Part shown: piece by piece, positions 28,731 to 37,151 of the stretch
Position numbering within the stretch: the first letter of the stretch is position 1
How the letters are laid out: each line of letters starts with the position of its first letter
NCBI RefSeq assembly: GCF_010731675.1
Contig: NZ_AP022584.1
Span: 5,270,001-5,334,000, forward strand
Direction: 5' to 3'
Length of the DNA: 64,000 bases
DNA from: Mycobacterium marseillense
GTDB lineage: Bacteria; Actinomycetota; Actinomycetes; Mycobacteriales; Mycobacteriaceae
Translations under genes and position numbers: made by a program
The notes under the pieces: model-generated
Database searches by the model: none
What the model saw: the letters and a program-made list of their open reading frames with translations, nothing else
Told to the model about the DNA's origin: nothing

Positions 28731-29923
28731 TAACGCTCCTTCGTTGTGGTGGTCCGCCCCGCCGCCTTGACCAGATTCGATCCGATGATCAGACGCTGAA
28801 TCTCGCTGGTGCCCTCGTAGAGCCGCAGCAGGCGCACGTCGCGGTAAATGCGTTCGACCGCAACGCCACGCATGTAGCCGCTGCCGCCGTGGATCTGCAC
28901 CGCGAGATCCGCGACGTTGCCGGCCATTTCGGTGCAGAACAGTTTCGCCGCCGACGGCGCGATCCTGCGGTCCTGCTCGGTGACCCACAGCCGCGCCGCG
29001 TCGCGCACCAGCGCCCGGCCGGCCATCACGCCGGCCTGCTGGTCGGCGAGCATCGCCTGCACCAGCTGAAAGCTTCCGATTTCCGCCCCGCCCTGTGTCG
29101 CGGTGGCGGCATACGCGACGGATTCGTCGAGCGCGCGCTGGGCGGCGCCCACGGCGAGGGCGGCGATGTGCACCCGCCCCCGGGCCAGCGAGGTCATCGC
29201 CGCGCGGTAACCGATGTCTTCGCTGCCGCCGATCAGCGCGCCGTCGTCCACCCGGACGTCGTCGAAGGCGACGTCGGCGGTCCACGCGCCTTCCTGGCCC
29301 ATCTTGGCGTCCTTGGTGCCCACCTGCACACCGGACGCATCGGCCGGAACCAAAAAGACCGCGATTCCGGGCCCCTTGTCGTCGGCCGGCCGGGTGCGGG
29401 CGAACACCACGAAGAGGTTGGCGACGGGCGCGTTGGTGATGAAGCGCTTCTGCCCGGAGATCACCCAATTATCGCCGTCGCGAACGGCTTTGGTGCGCAG
29501 GCCGGCGGGGTTGGATCCGGCGCCGGGTTCGGTCAGCGCGAAGGAGGCGACGACCTCGCCGGACGCGATCGACTCCAACCAGCGCGATTTCTGCTCGTCG
29601 GTGCCGAACCCGACCAGAACCTGTCCGGCGATGCCGTTGTTGGTGCCGAACATCGACCGCAGCGCCAGCGACGTGTAGCCCAACTCCATCGCCAGCTCGA
29701 CGTCTTGCATCAGGTTCAGGCCAAGGCCGCCCCACTCCTGGGGGATCGCGTAGCCGAACAGACCCATCCTTTTGGCCTCGTCGCGCAGGTCGTCGGGCAC
29801 GCGATCCTCGTCGAGGATCTCCTGCTCGCGGGGGACGACCGCGCTGCGGACGAATTGCCTTGTCTGAGCCAGGATTTCGCGGAAGTCGTCGTCGGAAACT
29901 TCGGTGATTTCGGCGGTGGCCAT
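28730..29923 (-). CDS. Acyl-CoA dehydrogenase (FadE family)
   Basis: FAD enzyme introducing a 2,3-double bond into an acyl-CoA. The 397 residues include [14 protein letters not shown] (FAD/substrate loop), [13 protein letters not shown], and [14 protein letters not shown] with the catalytic Glu near residue 375, so it should be an active medium-chain-type enzyme. The ATG at 29923 follows AGAGGAGCG; the frame is open 14 residues more. It heads the operon with the mycofactocin-type SDR and is divergent from fabG2, the promoter region carrying an AT-rich palindrome. Confidence 0.9.
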   Translation of the reverse strand: MATAEITEVSDDDFREILAQTRQFVRSAVVPREQEILDEDRVPDDLRDEAKRMGLFGYAIPQEWGGLGLNLMQDVELAMELGYTSLALRSMFGTNNGIAGQVLVGFGTDEQKSRWLESIASGEVVASFALTEPGAGSNPAGLRTKAVRDGDNWVISGQKRFITNAPVANLFVVFARTRPADDKGPGIAVFLVPADASGVQVGTKDAKMGQEGAWTADVAFDDVRVDDGALIGGSEDIGYRAAMTSLARGRVHIAALAVGAAQRALDESVAYAATATQGGAEIGSFQLVQAMLADQQAGVMAGRALVRDAARLWVTEQDRRIAPSAAKLFCTEMAGNVADLAVQIHGGSGYMRGVAVERIYRDVRLLRLYEGTSEIQRLIIGSNLVKAAGRTTTTKER

Positions 29924-29980
29924 CGACTCCACGCTCCTCTCCCGATCCGGGGCACCCCGGATCAAGGGAGGATCCTATAT

Positions 29981-29995
29981 CAAATATGATATTTG
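29981..29995. promoter_or_regulatory. Perfect AT-rich palindrome, candidate operator
   Basis: CAAATATGATATTTG is a perfect 7-bp inverted repeat around a central G. It lies 58 bp before the acyl-CoA dehydrogenase start and 51 bp before the fabG2 start, in an AT-rich island that stands out from the GC-rich surroundings. It could bind a dimeric repressor such as the GntR or TetR proteins encoded nearby; the assignment is inference. Confidence 0.5.
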
Positions 29996-30045
29996 CCTGG
30001 TGGGTGCCCGATGGTGGCGATAACAGAGAAGGATGTGTGATCGGA

Positions 30046-30786
30046 GTGTCGTTGTTGGCAGGTCAGACCGCGGTAATCACAGGCGGAGCGCAAGGACTGG
30101 GTCTGGCGATCGCGGAGCGCTTTGTCGCCGAAGGAGCGCGGGTCGTGCTCGGCGACGTCAATCTCGAGGAAACCCAGGTGGTGGCCAAGCAACTCGGCGG
30201 TGACGACGTCGCGGTCGCGGTCCGCTGCGATGTCACGCAGTCGTCCGACGTCGAGGCGCTGATCCAGACCGCGATCGAGCGCTTCGGCGGCCTGGACATC
30301 ATGGTCAACAACGCCGGGATCACCCGGGACGCGACGATGCGCAAGATGACCGAGGAGCAGTTCGATCAGGTCATCAACGTTCACCTGAAAGGGACCTGGA
30401 ACGGCACCCGGCTGGCCGCTGCCATCATGCGGGAAAACAAGCGCGGCGCCATCATCAACATGTCCTCGGTGTCGGGGAAGGTCGGCATGGTCGGCCAGAC
30501 CAACTACTCGGCGGCCAAGGCCGGCATCGTCGGCATGACCAAGGCGGCCGCCAAAGAGCTGGCGTATCTGGGCGTGCGGGTCAACGCGATCGCCCCCGGG
30601 TTGATCCGGTCGGCGATGACGGAGGCCATGCCGCAGCGCATTTGGGATTCGAAGGTCGCCGAGGTGCCGATGGGCCGGGCCGGTGAGCCCAGCGAAGTCG
30701 CCAGCGTGGCGCTGTTCCTGGCCTCCGACCTGTCGTCGTACATGACCGGCACCGTCATGGAGATCACCGGCGGCCGCCACCTGTGA
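30046..30786 (+). CDS. fabG2: 3-oxoacyl-ACP reductase family SDR FabG2
   Basis: NAD(P)-dependent SDR of 246 residues, nearly colinear with Rv1350 FabG2 as recalled. Cofactor loop [25 protein letters not shown], catalytic Ser in [11 protein letters not shown] and YxxxK in [12 protein letters not shown] are present, and the tail [16 protein letters not shown] is FabG-like. The start is placed at GTG 30046 ([10 protein letters not shown]), aligning with the known N-terminus; GTG 30037 and an ATG at 29986 are in frame. Despite the name, a role in fatty-acid synthesis is not shown; the neighbours suggest beta-oxidation of an unusual acid. Confidence 0.88.
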   Translation: MSLLAGQTAVITGGAQGLGLAIAERFVAEGARVVLGDVNLEETQVVAKQLGGDDVAVAVRCDVTQSSDVEALIQTAIERFGGLDIMVNNAGITRDATMRKMTEEQFDQVINVHLKGTWNGTRLAAAIMRENKRGAIINMSSVSGKVGMVGQTNYSAAKAGIVGMTKAAAKELAYLGVRVNAIAPGLIRSAMTEAMPQRIWDSKVAEVPMGRAGEPSEVASVALFLASDLSSYMTGTVMEITGGRHL

Positions 30787-30796
30787 GAACCCCCGC

Positions 30797-30852
30797 GAGC
30801 AGACACAAAATCGCACAAACCTTGCCGCATCAATGCGATTTTGAGTCTGCTC
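30797..30852. repeat. Long stem-loop with GAGCAGAC core, copy 1
   Basis: The arm at 30797-30815 and its inverse at 30834-30852 match at 18 of 19 positions, closing an 18-base loop. The core GAGCAGACACAAAATCGC is shared, with two changes, by the stem-loop at 55866-55921. It lies between fabG2 and the thiolase gene, which run the same way, so it may attenuate or process the transcript. No T-tract follows. Confidence 0.7.
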
Positions 30853-30873
30853 GGCACCAGGACAGGAGTCACA

Positions 30874-32091
30874 ATGCGTGAAACCGTCATCTGTGAGCCG
30901 GTGCGGACGCCGATCGGCCGCTACGGCGGAATGTTCAAGGCGCTCAGCGCCGTCGACCTCGGCGTCACCGCCCTGAAGGGTTTGCTCGAGCGAACCGGGC
31001 TGGCGGCCGACGCGGTGCACGACGTGATCCTCGGCCACTGCTATCCCAACAGCGATGCGCCGGCGATCGGGCGCGTGGTGGCGCTGGATTCCGGCCTGCC
31101 GGTTACGGTTCCGGGCATGCAGGTCGACCGGCGTTGCGGTTCGGGCCTGCAAGCCGTGATTCAGGCCTGCCTGCAGGTAGGCCATGGCGACCACGATCTC
31201 GTCGTCGCCGGGGGCTGCGAAAGCATGAGTAACGTCGCCTTCTATTCGACCGACATGCGCTGGGGCGGGGCCCGCGGCGGCGTCCGGGTGCACGACGGGC
31301 TGGCGCGCGGACGCACGACCGCCGGCGGACGGCACTATCCGGTGCCGGGCGGGATGCTGGAGACGGCCGAGAACCTGCGTCGCCAGTATGGGATTTCGCG
31401 CCAGGAACAGGACGAGCTGGCGGTCCGGTCGCATCAGCGCGCGGTGGCCGCGCAGAAAGACGGCGTCCTGGCCGAGGAAATCATTCCGGTTGCCGTCCCC
31501 ACGCGCGGCGGCGAGGAAGTCATCGACACCGACGAGCACCCGCGCGCGGACACGTCGGTGGAGTCGTTGGGCAAGCTCAAACCCGTTCTGGCCAAAGAGG
31601 ACCCGGAGGCGACGGTCACGGCCGGTAACTCCAGTGGGCAGAACGACGCGGCGTCCATGTGCGTGGTGACCACACCGGATAAGGCCGACACGTACGGCCT
31701 GACGCCGCTGGTGCGCCTGGTGTCCTGGGGGGTGGCGGGGGTGGCGCCCCACATCATGGGCATCGGGCCGGTCCCCGCGACGGAGGTGGCCCTGTCCCGG
31801 GCGGGTCTGCAGCTGTCCGACATCGATCTGATCGAGCTCAACGAAGCCTTTGCCGCGCAAGCGCTTGCGGTGATGCGGGAGTGGAACTTCGGCGCGGCCG
31901 ACCAGGAGCGGACCAATGTGCACGGTTCGGGAATCTCGCTGGGCCACCCGGTGGGGGCCACGGGCGGACGGATGCTGGCCACGCTGGCTCGCGAGCTCAA
32001 CCGCCGGCAGGCGCGCTACGGGCTGGAGACCATGTGCATCGGCGGCGGCCAGGGACTCGCCGCCGTCTTCGAACGGGTCGCACCGAGATGA
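30874..32091 (+). CDS. Thiolase (acetyl-CoA acyltransferase)
   Basis: A 405-residue thiolase that cleaves or forms 3-ketoacyl-CoA. The nucleophile Cys is in VDRRCGSGLQAVIQA near residue 89, the conserved NEAFAAQ motif, the His in LGHPVGATGGRML near 355 and the final Cys in TMCIGGGQGLA near 385: all complete. The ATG at 30874 follows ACAGGAGT. Its stop overlaps the CoA-transferase start as ATGA. With the CoA-transferase, the acyl-CoA dehydrogenase and the GntR gene it forms one operon able to activate, oxidise and cleave an acid. Confidence 0.92.
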   Translation: MRETVICEPVRTPIGRYGGMFKALSAVDLGVTALKGLLERTGLAADAVHDVILGHCYPNSDAPAIGRVVALDSGLPVTVPGMQVDRRCGSGLQAVIQACLQVGHGDHDLVVAGGCESMSNVAFYSTDMRWGGARGGVRVHDGLARGRTTAGGRHYPVPGGMLETAENLRRQYGISRQEQDELAVRSHQRAVAAQKDGVLAEEIIPVAVPTRGGEEVIDTDEHPRADTSVESLGKLKPVLAKEDPEATVTAGNSSGQNDAASMCVVTTPDKADTYGLTPLVRLVSWGVAGVAPHIMGIGPVPATEVALSRAGLQLSDIDLIELNEAFAAQALAVMREWNFGAADQERTNVHGSGISLGHPVGATGGRMLATLARELNRRQARYGLETMCIGGGQGLAAVFERVAPR

Positions 32092-33290
32092 CCGAACCCG
32101 GGTTGCCCCTGGCCGGCCTCACCGTCGTCGAGGTGTCCAGCTTCGTCGCCGCGCCCCTGTGCGGGATGACGCTGAGTCAGCTTGGGGCAGAGGTGATCCG
32201 GGTCGACCCGATCGGTGGTGCCTCCGATGTGCAACGCTGGCCGCTGTCGGCGGACGGCACGTCGATCTATTGGACCGGTCTGAACAAGGGAAAGCGTTCG
32301 GCCACCATCGATCTGCGCGCGGCCGAGGGCCAGGCATTGGTCCAGCGACTGATCGTCGAGGGCGACGGCATCGTCGTCACCAACGCCGCCGGGCTGTCCT
32401 GGCTGAGCCACGACGTCCTGGCGGCCAAGCGCCCCGACGTCATCCACATCCAGCTGCTCGGGCGCGGTGACGGTTCCACCGGCGTGGATTACACGGTCAA
32501 CGCGGGTCTGGGCTATCCGCTCGTCACGGGCCCGGCCGATCATGCCGGCCCGATCAATCACGTCTTACCGGCCTGGGATGTGTGCTGCGGACTGTACGCC
32601 GCGCTGTGCGTCGTCACCGCCGTCCGTCGCCGCGAGAACTCCGGGGCGGGAACGCGGATCAGCCTGGCGCTGGAGGACGTCGCGCTGGCCACCGCCGCCA
32701 ACCTGGGGTTGCTTACCGAGCCGCAGGTCAACGGGACGCAGCGCGAACGGCTGGGCAACGCCATCTACGGCCAGTACGGGCAGGACTTCACCAGCCGTGA
32801 CGGCGGCCGGTTCATGGTCGTCGCCCTGACCAAGCGGCACTTTCGTGATCTGGTCGAGGTCACGGGCACCCACGCCGCGGTGTCGGCGCTCGCCGACGCG
32901 CTCGGGGTGGACTTCGGCTCCGAAGGTGACCGGTACCGGTACCAGGACGTGCTGTCCGGGCTGTTCGCCACCTGGTTCAACGAGCACAGCGCCGACGAGG
33001 TAACCGCCGCGTTGTCGAATACCACGGTGCTGTTCGAACGGTATCGCACCTTCGCCGAGGTCGCGGCGGGGCCGAAAGTCACTGACAATCCGCTGTTTTC
33101 GCGGTTGCAGCAACCAGGCCTCGGTGACTACTTCGCGCCGGGCCTGCCGGCCGCGTTCGACGGCGCCCATCCCGCCAGCGCGCCCGCACCCGCGTTGGGA
33201 CAAGACACCGCCGATGTCCTTCAGCGGTTGCTGGGGCTGAGCACCGCCGACGTCGAGCGCCTGACGGACGCCAAGACCATCGCGGGCTGA
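32088..33290 (+). CDS. Family III CoA-transferase (CaiB/BaiF)
   Basis: A 400-residue family III CoA-transferase or CoA isomerase. The N-terminal fold LAGLTVVEVSSFVAAPLCGMTLSQLGAEVIRVDP is typical; the catalytic Asp of the family would be in LPAWDVCCGLYAA near residue 164, and the C-terminal HPASAPAPALGQDTADVL matches the usual end. Some proteins of this size act within one molecule, moving CoA between carboxyl groups (2-methylfumaryl-CoA isomerase), which is possible here but not provable. Coupled to the upstream thiolase by ATGA and 24 bp before an acyl-CoA dehydrogenase. Confidence 0.87.
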   Translation: MTEPGLPLAGLTVVEVSSFVAAPLCGMTLSQLGAEVIRVDPIGGASDVQRWPLSADGTSIYWTGLNKGKRSATIDLRAAEGQALVQRLIVEGDGIVVTNAAGLSWLSHDVLAAKRPDVIHIQLLGRGDGSTGVDYTVNAGLGYPLVTGPADHAGPINHVLPAWDVCCGLYAALCVVTAVRRRENSGAGTRISLALEDVALATAANLGLLTEPQVNGTQRERLGNAIYGQYGQDFTSRDGGRFMVVALTKRHFRDLVEVTGTHAAVSALADALGVDFGSEGDRYRYQDVLSGLFATWFNEHSADEVTAALSNTTVLFERYRTFAEVAAGPKVTDNPLFSRLQQPGLGDYFAPGLPAAFDGAHPASAPAPALGQDTADVLQRLLGLSTADVERLTDAKTIAG

Positions 33291-33314
33291 GCCGCCGGAA
33301 GGGAACCACAGCAC

Positions 33315-34508
33315 ATGACCAGACTCGCCCAGACGCTCGGGCTGACCGAAGTCCAGACCGAGATCGTCGCCACGGTGCGGCAATTCGTCGAGAAAGAAGT
33401 CATTCCCAACGCGGTTGAGCTGGAACGCACCGACACCTACCCGCAGGCCATCGTCGACCAGCTGCGTGACATGGGTCTGTTCGGGCTGATGATTCCCGAA
33501 GAGTACGGCGGCCTGGGGGAATCGCTGCTGACCTACGCCCTGTGCGTTGAAGAGCTTGCGCGCGGGTGGATGAGCGTGTCCGGGGTGCTCAACACCCATT
33601 TCATCGTGGCGTACATGCTGCGCCAGCACGGCACCGACGAGCAGAAGCAACGCTTCCTGCCGCGCATGGCGGTCGGCGAGGCGCGCGGCGCCTTCTCGAT
33701 GTCGGAGCCCGAACTGGGCTCGGACGTCGCCGCGATCCGGACCCGCGCCCGACGCAATGACGATGGCACCTACACGATCGATGGCCAGAAGATGTGGCTG
33801 ACCAACGGCGCCACCTCAACGCTGGTCGCGGTGCTCGTACGCACGGACGAAGGCTCGGACAAGCCACACCGCAACCTGACCGCCTTCCTCGTCGAGAAGC
33901 CGGTCGGCTTCGGCGAAGTCGTTCCGGGCCTGCGCATTCCGGGCAAGATCGACAAGTTAGGCTACAAGGGCATCGAAACCACCGAGATGATCTTCGACGG
34001 CTACCAGGCCGGCGCCGACGACGTTCTCGGCGGGGCGACGGGGCAGGGCTTTTTCCAGATGATGGACGGCATCGAGGTCGGCCGGGTCAACGTGTCGGCG
34101 CGCGCGTGCGGCGTCGGTCTTCGCGCTTTCGAGCTCGCGGTGCGCTACGCACAACAACGCGAGACCTTCGGCAAGCCGATCGCCGAGCACCAGGCCATCG
34201 CGTTCCAGCTGGCCGAGATGGCGACCAAAGTCGAAGCCGCGCACTTGATGATGGTGAATGCGGCGCGGCTCAAGGACTCGGGGGAGCGCAACGACGTCGC
34301 CGCCGGGATGGCCAAGTACCTGTGCAGCGAGTACTGCGCCGAGGTCACTCAGCAGAGCTTCCGGATTCACGGCGGCTACGGCTATTCCAAGGAATACGAA
34401 ATCGAGCGGCTGATGCGCGACGCGCCGTTCCTGCTCATCGGCGAGGGAACCAGCGAAATCCAGAAGAACATCATCAGCAAGCGACTGCTCGCCGAATACC
34501 AGGTGTGA
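33315..34508 (+). CDS. Acyl-CoA dehydrogenase (FadE family)
   Basis: A 397-residue acyl-CoA dehydrogenase: AFSMSEPELGSDVAAI (FAD loop), KMWLTNGATST, RETFGKPIAEHQAI and the catalytic segment LIGEGTSEIQKNIISKRLL with Glu near residue 378. It resembles short/branched-chain enzymes more than the long FadE5 type. A strong GGAAGGGA ribosome site precedes the ATG. The GntR gene begins four bases after its stop, so regulator and enzyme are in one transcript. Confidence 0.9.
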   Translation: MTRLAQTLGLTEVQTEIVATVRQFVEKEVIPNAVELERTDTYPQAIVDQLRDMGLFGLMIPEEYGGLGESLLTYALCVEELARGWMSVSGVLNTHFIVAYMLRQHGTDEQKQRFLPRMAVGEARGAFSMSEPELGSDVAAIRTRARRNDDGTYTIDGQKMWLTNGATSTLVAVLVRTDEGSDKPHRNLTAFLVEKPVGFGEVVPGLRIPGKIDKLGYKGIETTEMIFDGYQAGADDVLGGATGQGFFQMMDGIEVGRVNVSARACGVGLRAFELAVRYAQQRETFGKPIAEHQAIAFQLAEMATKVEAAHLMMVNAARLKDSGERNDVAAGMAKYLCSEYCAEVTQQSFRIHGGYGYSKEYEIERLMRDAPFLLIGEGTSEIQKNIISKRLLAEYQV

Positions 34509-34512
34509 AGCG

Positions 34513-35187
34513 ATGAGCGTTCCGGACTTCGCTGCGCGGCCTCAACTTTCCGAGGATGTCGCACGCTTGATCCGCAGCAGGATCTTCGACGGCACCTATG
34601 CCGCCGGGTCGTACGTCCGGCTTGACCAGCTGGCCGCGGAGCTGGGCATCAGCGTCACACCGGTGCGCGAAGCGCTGTTCGCGTTGCGCGCCGAAGGCTT
34701 GATCGCCCAGCAGCCGCGCCGGGGTTTCGCGGTGTTGCCGGTCACCGGCCGCGATGTCACCGACGTGGCGAATGTGCAGGCGCATGTGGGCGGTGAGTTG
34801 GCAGCGCGGGCCGCGGTCAACATCACCGACGATCAACTGCGCGAACTCAAAGAGATCCAGGCACAGCTGGAAGACGCCTATGCCGGTGATGAGCACGAGC
34901 GCACCGTTGGCCTCAACCACGAATTTCACCGCGCCATCAACATCGCCGCCGATTCGCCGAAGCTGGCGCAACTGATGTCCCAGATCACCCGCTACGCGCC
35001 CGAATCGGTGTTTCCGGCCATCGAGGGCTGGCCCGAGCAGTCGATGAGGGACCATCGGCGAATCTTGTCCGCGCTGAAAAAGCGTGACGGCAAGCTGGCG
35101 CGCGCGGCGATGTCGGAGCACCTCGCCGCCGGCGCGGTCCCCTTGATCGATCACCTCATCGCGCACGGTGTGGTGGTGGAGGAATAG
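34513..35187 (+). CDS. GntR family regulator, FadR/FCD subgroup
   Basis: A 224-residue repressor: winged helix-turn-helix at residues 12-75 (LDQLAAELGISVTPVREALFALRAEGLI) and an all-helical FCD ligand domain with probable metal ligands in LNHEFHRAINIA, DHRRILSAL and MSEHLAAG. FCD proteins usually sense an acid or its CoA ester made by the enzymes they control, so self-regulation of the thiolase-CoA-transferase-ACAD operon is likely. The palindrome at 29981-29995 is a possible target. Last gene of the operon. Confidence 0.9.
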   Translation: MSVPDFAARPQLSEDVARLIRSRIFDGTYAAGSYVRLDQLAAELGISVTPVREALFALRAEGLIAQQPRRGFAVLPVTGRDVTDVANVQAHVGGELAARAAVNITDDQLRELKEIQAQLEDAYAGDEHERTVGLNHEFHRAINIAADSPKLAQLMSQITRYAPESVFPAIEGWPEQSMRDHRRILSALKKRDGKLARAAMSEHLAAGAVPLIDHLIAHGVVVEE

Positions 35188-35262
35188 CTCCGCCGTCTCT
35201 TGTCGCCCGGCCGGGCTGGGCCTACGCTGCGATCAGGGTGGGCAACGAACGGAGAGAACAAG

Positions 35263-35625
35263 ATGCCCGCAAAGCTTCGCGCGTCGGCGCTATTCGTTGC
35301 CACCCTGACAACCCTCGCCCTCGCGGCACCGGCCCGCGCCGACCTAGTTGACCCGATTCCCGGTAACGGTGTGTTCATCGTGGGGCCCGATATCGCGCCG
35401 GGCCTCTACCACACGGGCGGCTCGGGCTCGGCCTTCGGCGTGTGGATCAACAACGTGCCGACGCAGGACTCGATGTGTTCGTGGTTCACCTACAGCACGC
35501 CCGATGCGAACAAGGACCATGTGCTGCAGACGAATACCTCCATCGGCCCGATGTACGCGAACATCAATTCCGCGGTCAAGGCCTTCGAGTCGCAGAATTG
35601 CCAACCCTGGACGCGGGTCCCCTAG
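35263..35625 (+). CDS. Small secreted protein (Rv1352-like)
   Basis: A 120-residue exported protein with a Sec signal peptide (basic start MPAKLR, hydrophobic core, cut near APARA-DLV). The mature part holds GNGVFIVGPDIAPGLYHTGG and two Cys (SMCSWF, NCQPW) that could form a disulfide. From memory it resembles the small secreted protein at Rv1352 in H37Rv, which also follows fabG2; function unknown. The ATG at 35263 follows GGAGAGAACAAG. Its stop lies in a CTAG shared with the convergent ligase gene. Confidence 0.8.
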   Translation: MPAKLRASALFVATLTTLALAAPARADLVDPIPGNGVFIVGPDIAPGLYHTGGSGSAFGVWINNVPTQDSMCSWFTYSTPDANKDHVLQTNTSIGPMYANINSAVKAFESQNCQPWTRVP

Positions 35626-37151
35626 GGTTGGTTCGCGTCGCTTAACATCTCCCGCAGCAGGCGGATATCGACCTTTCCGGTGCCGCCGCGCGGAACGCCG
35701 TCGTCGGAGTCCAGCAGCAGCCACACCGTGGGTACCTTGAAGGCGCTCAGCACCTTTCGCGCCGACGCATGAAGCTGCTCGGCGGTGAGGGCGACGTCGC
35801 GCACCACCGCCGCGCCGACCCGTTCGCCCGTTGCGCCAGGCACGTTGGTGACAAACGCATGGGCGACGCCGTCGATGGCGCGCAGCGCTCGCTCGACCTC
35901 GCTGGGGTAGACGGTCGCACCGCTGACTTTGAACATGTCGTCGGATCGCCCGTGGTAGAACAGGAACCCCTGCTCGTCGAGGTGGCCGAGGTCACCGGTC
36001 GGATAGAAGCCGTCGGGGGTGAAGAGCTCTTCGCGCCGGCGGCCGCAGATGCCTCGCAGCGTGTGCGGCCCGCGGATCTGGATCATGCCGGCGGTTCCCG
36101 CCGTGGCGGGCGCACCGCTTTCGGGGTCGACGATGCGGACTTCCATGCCGTCGAACGGCTTTCCGCAGCTGCCCCACGCCGTGGCGGGCATGTCTGTGTC
36201 GGCGGGGTAGCCGCAGTAGGGCCCGAACGCCTCGGTCATGCCGAACAGCGTCGCGCGCGCCCCGGGCCGCGCGCGCTGCGCGGGCGGCAACAGGGCCTCC
36301 AGGCTGCCGGGCCGCAGCGCCGAGAGATCCACGCCGACCGAGTCGGCGTGCCGCGCCAGCGTTTCGGCCTGATCGGGCCAGCCACGAAACAGGGTGACCC
36401 GTTCGCGCTCCAGCAGTCGCAGCGTGGTTTCGGGCCGCGGGATTTCTTCGGTCACCAGGGTGGCACCGGCCAGCAGGACGGACAGGATTCCGCTGCCGAA
36501 CCCACCAACCCAGAAGAACGGCATCGGCAGATACAGGCGGGTTTCGGCGGTGATGCAGCGCGCCGCCAGCCCCGACCGCACGGCGCCCAGCGCGTTGCCG
36601 TGGGAGTGCACGACGCCCTTGGGGGAGCCGCTGCTGCCCGAGGTGAACATGATGACCAGCGGGTCGGCGGGGGCGACCGTCTCGGTCATCGCGTCGATGA
36701 TCCGCCGGGCCCGCTCGCTCGCTGCTGCGCTGTCGAGCCGATCGGTCGACCAAACATGTTGCAACGCCGGTAGTTCGGACTCGGGCGCCGCCTTGAGGTC
36801 CTCGAGATAACGGTGGCCGCGGAATTCCTCGACGCTCACCAGGAACTGGACGGCGGCGACCCGCAGCTGGGCGACGAGTTCGCCGGCCTGCAGCAGGGTG
36901 CTCAGCGGCACCAGGACGGCGCCGATGCGGGTCAGGGCGATCGCGATCTGGACCCACCGGGTGCCATTGGGCATGATCAACCCGACCCGGCTGCCCTTGC
37001 CGACGCCGGCCTCGGCGAACGCCGCGGCCAAATCCCGTGTGGTGATGTCGAGTTCGCGGTAGCTGATCCGCGCCGTGGGGTCGATCACCATCGGTGTGTC
37101 CGCGTCGTGCCGTGCGCGAAGCCTCACCAGCTGGTCGATGGTGCTAGGCAT
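35622..37151 (-). CDS. Acyl-CoA synthetase (adenylate-forming, FadD-like) 1
   Basis: Activates a carboxylic acid to its CoA thioester via acyl-AMP. The 509 residues carry the AMP motif MFTSGSSGSPKGVVHSHG (about residue 185), the A5 region LFGMTEAFGPY, the hinge YPTGDLGHLDEQGFLFYHGRSDD and the C-terminal Lys of GGTGKVDIRLL. It is the third and last of three overlapping ligase genes read on this strand; its ATG overlaps the stop of ligase 2 by eight bases. Three adjacent ligases suggest several carboxyl groups or chain-shortened acids are activated. Confidence 0.9.
   Translation of the reverse strand: MPSTIDQLVRLRARHDADTPMVIDPTARISYRELDITTRDLAAAFAEAGVGKGSRVGLIMPNGTRWVQIAIALTRIGAVLVPLSTLLQAGELVAQLRVAAVQFLVSVEEFRGHRYLEDLKAAPESELPALQHVWSTDRLDSAAASERARRIIDAMTETVAPADPLVIMFTSGSSGSPKGVVHSHGNALGAVRSGLAARCITAETRLYLPMPFFWVGGFGSGILSVLLAGATLVTEEIPRPETTLRLLERERVTLFRGWPDQAETLARHADSVGVDLSALRPGSLEALLPPAQRARPGARATLFGMTEAFGPYCGYPADTDMPATAWGSCGKPFDGMEVRIVDPESGAPATAGTAGMIQIRGPHTLRGICGRRREELFTPDGFYPTGDLGHLDEQGFLFYHGRSDDMFKVSGATVYPSEVERALRAIDGVAHAFVTNVPGATGERVGAAVVRDVALTAEQLHASARKVLSAFKVPTVWLLLDSDDGVPRGGTGKVDIRLLREMLSDANQP

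Noticed and set aside
29980..31947. A 655-codon frame on the minus strand covering fabG2 and most of the thiolase.
   Set aside because: It spans two well-supported plus-strand genes and their intergenic stem-loop, with no recognisable domain.
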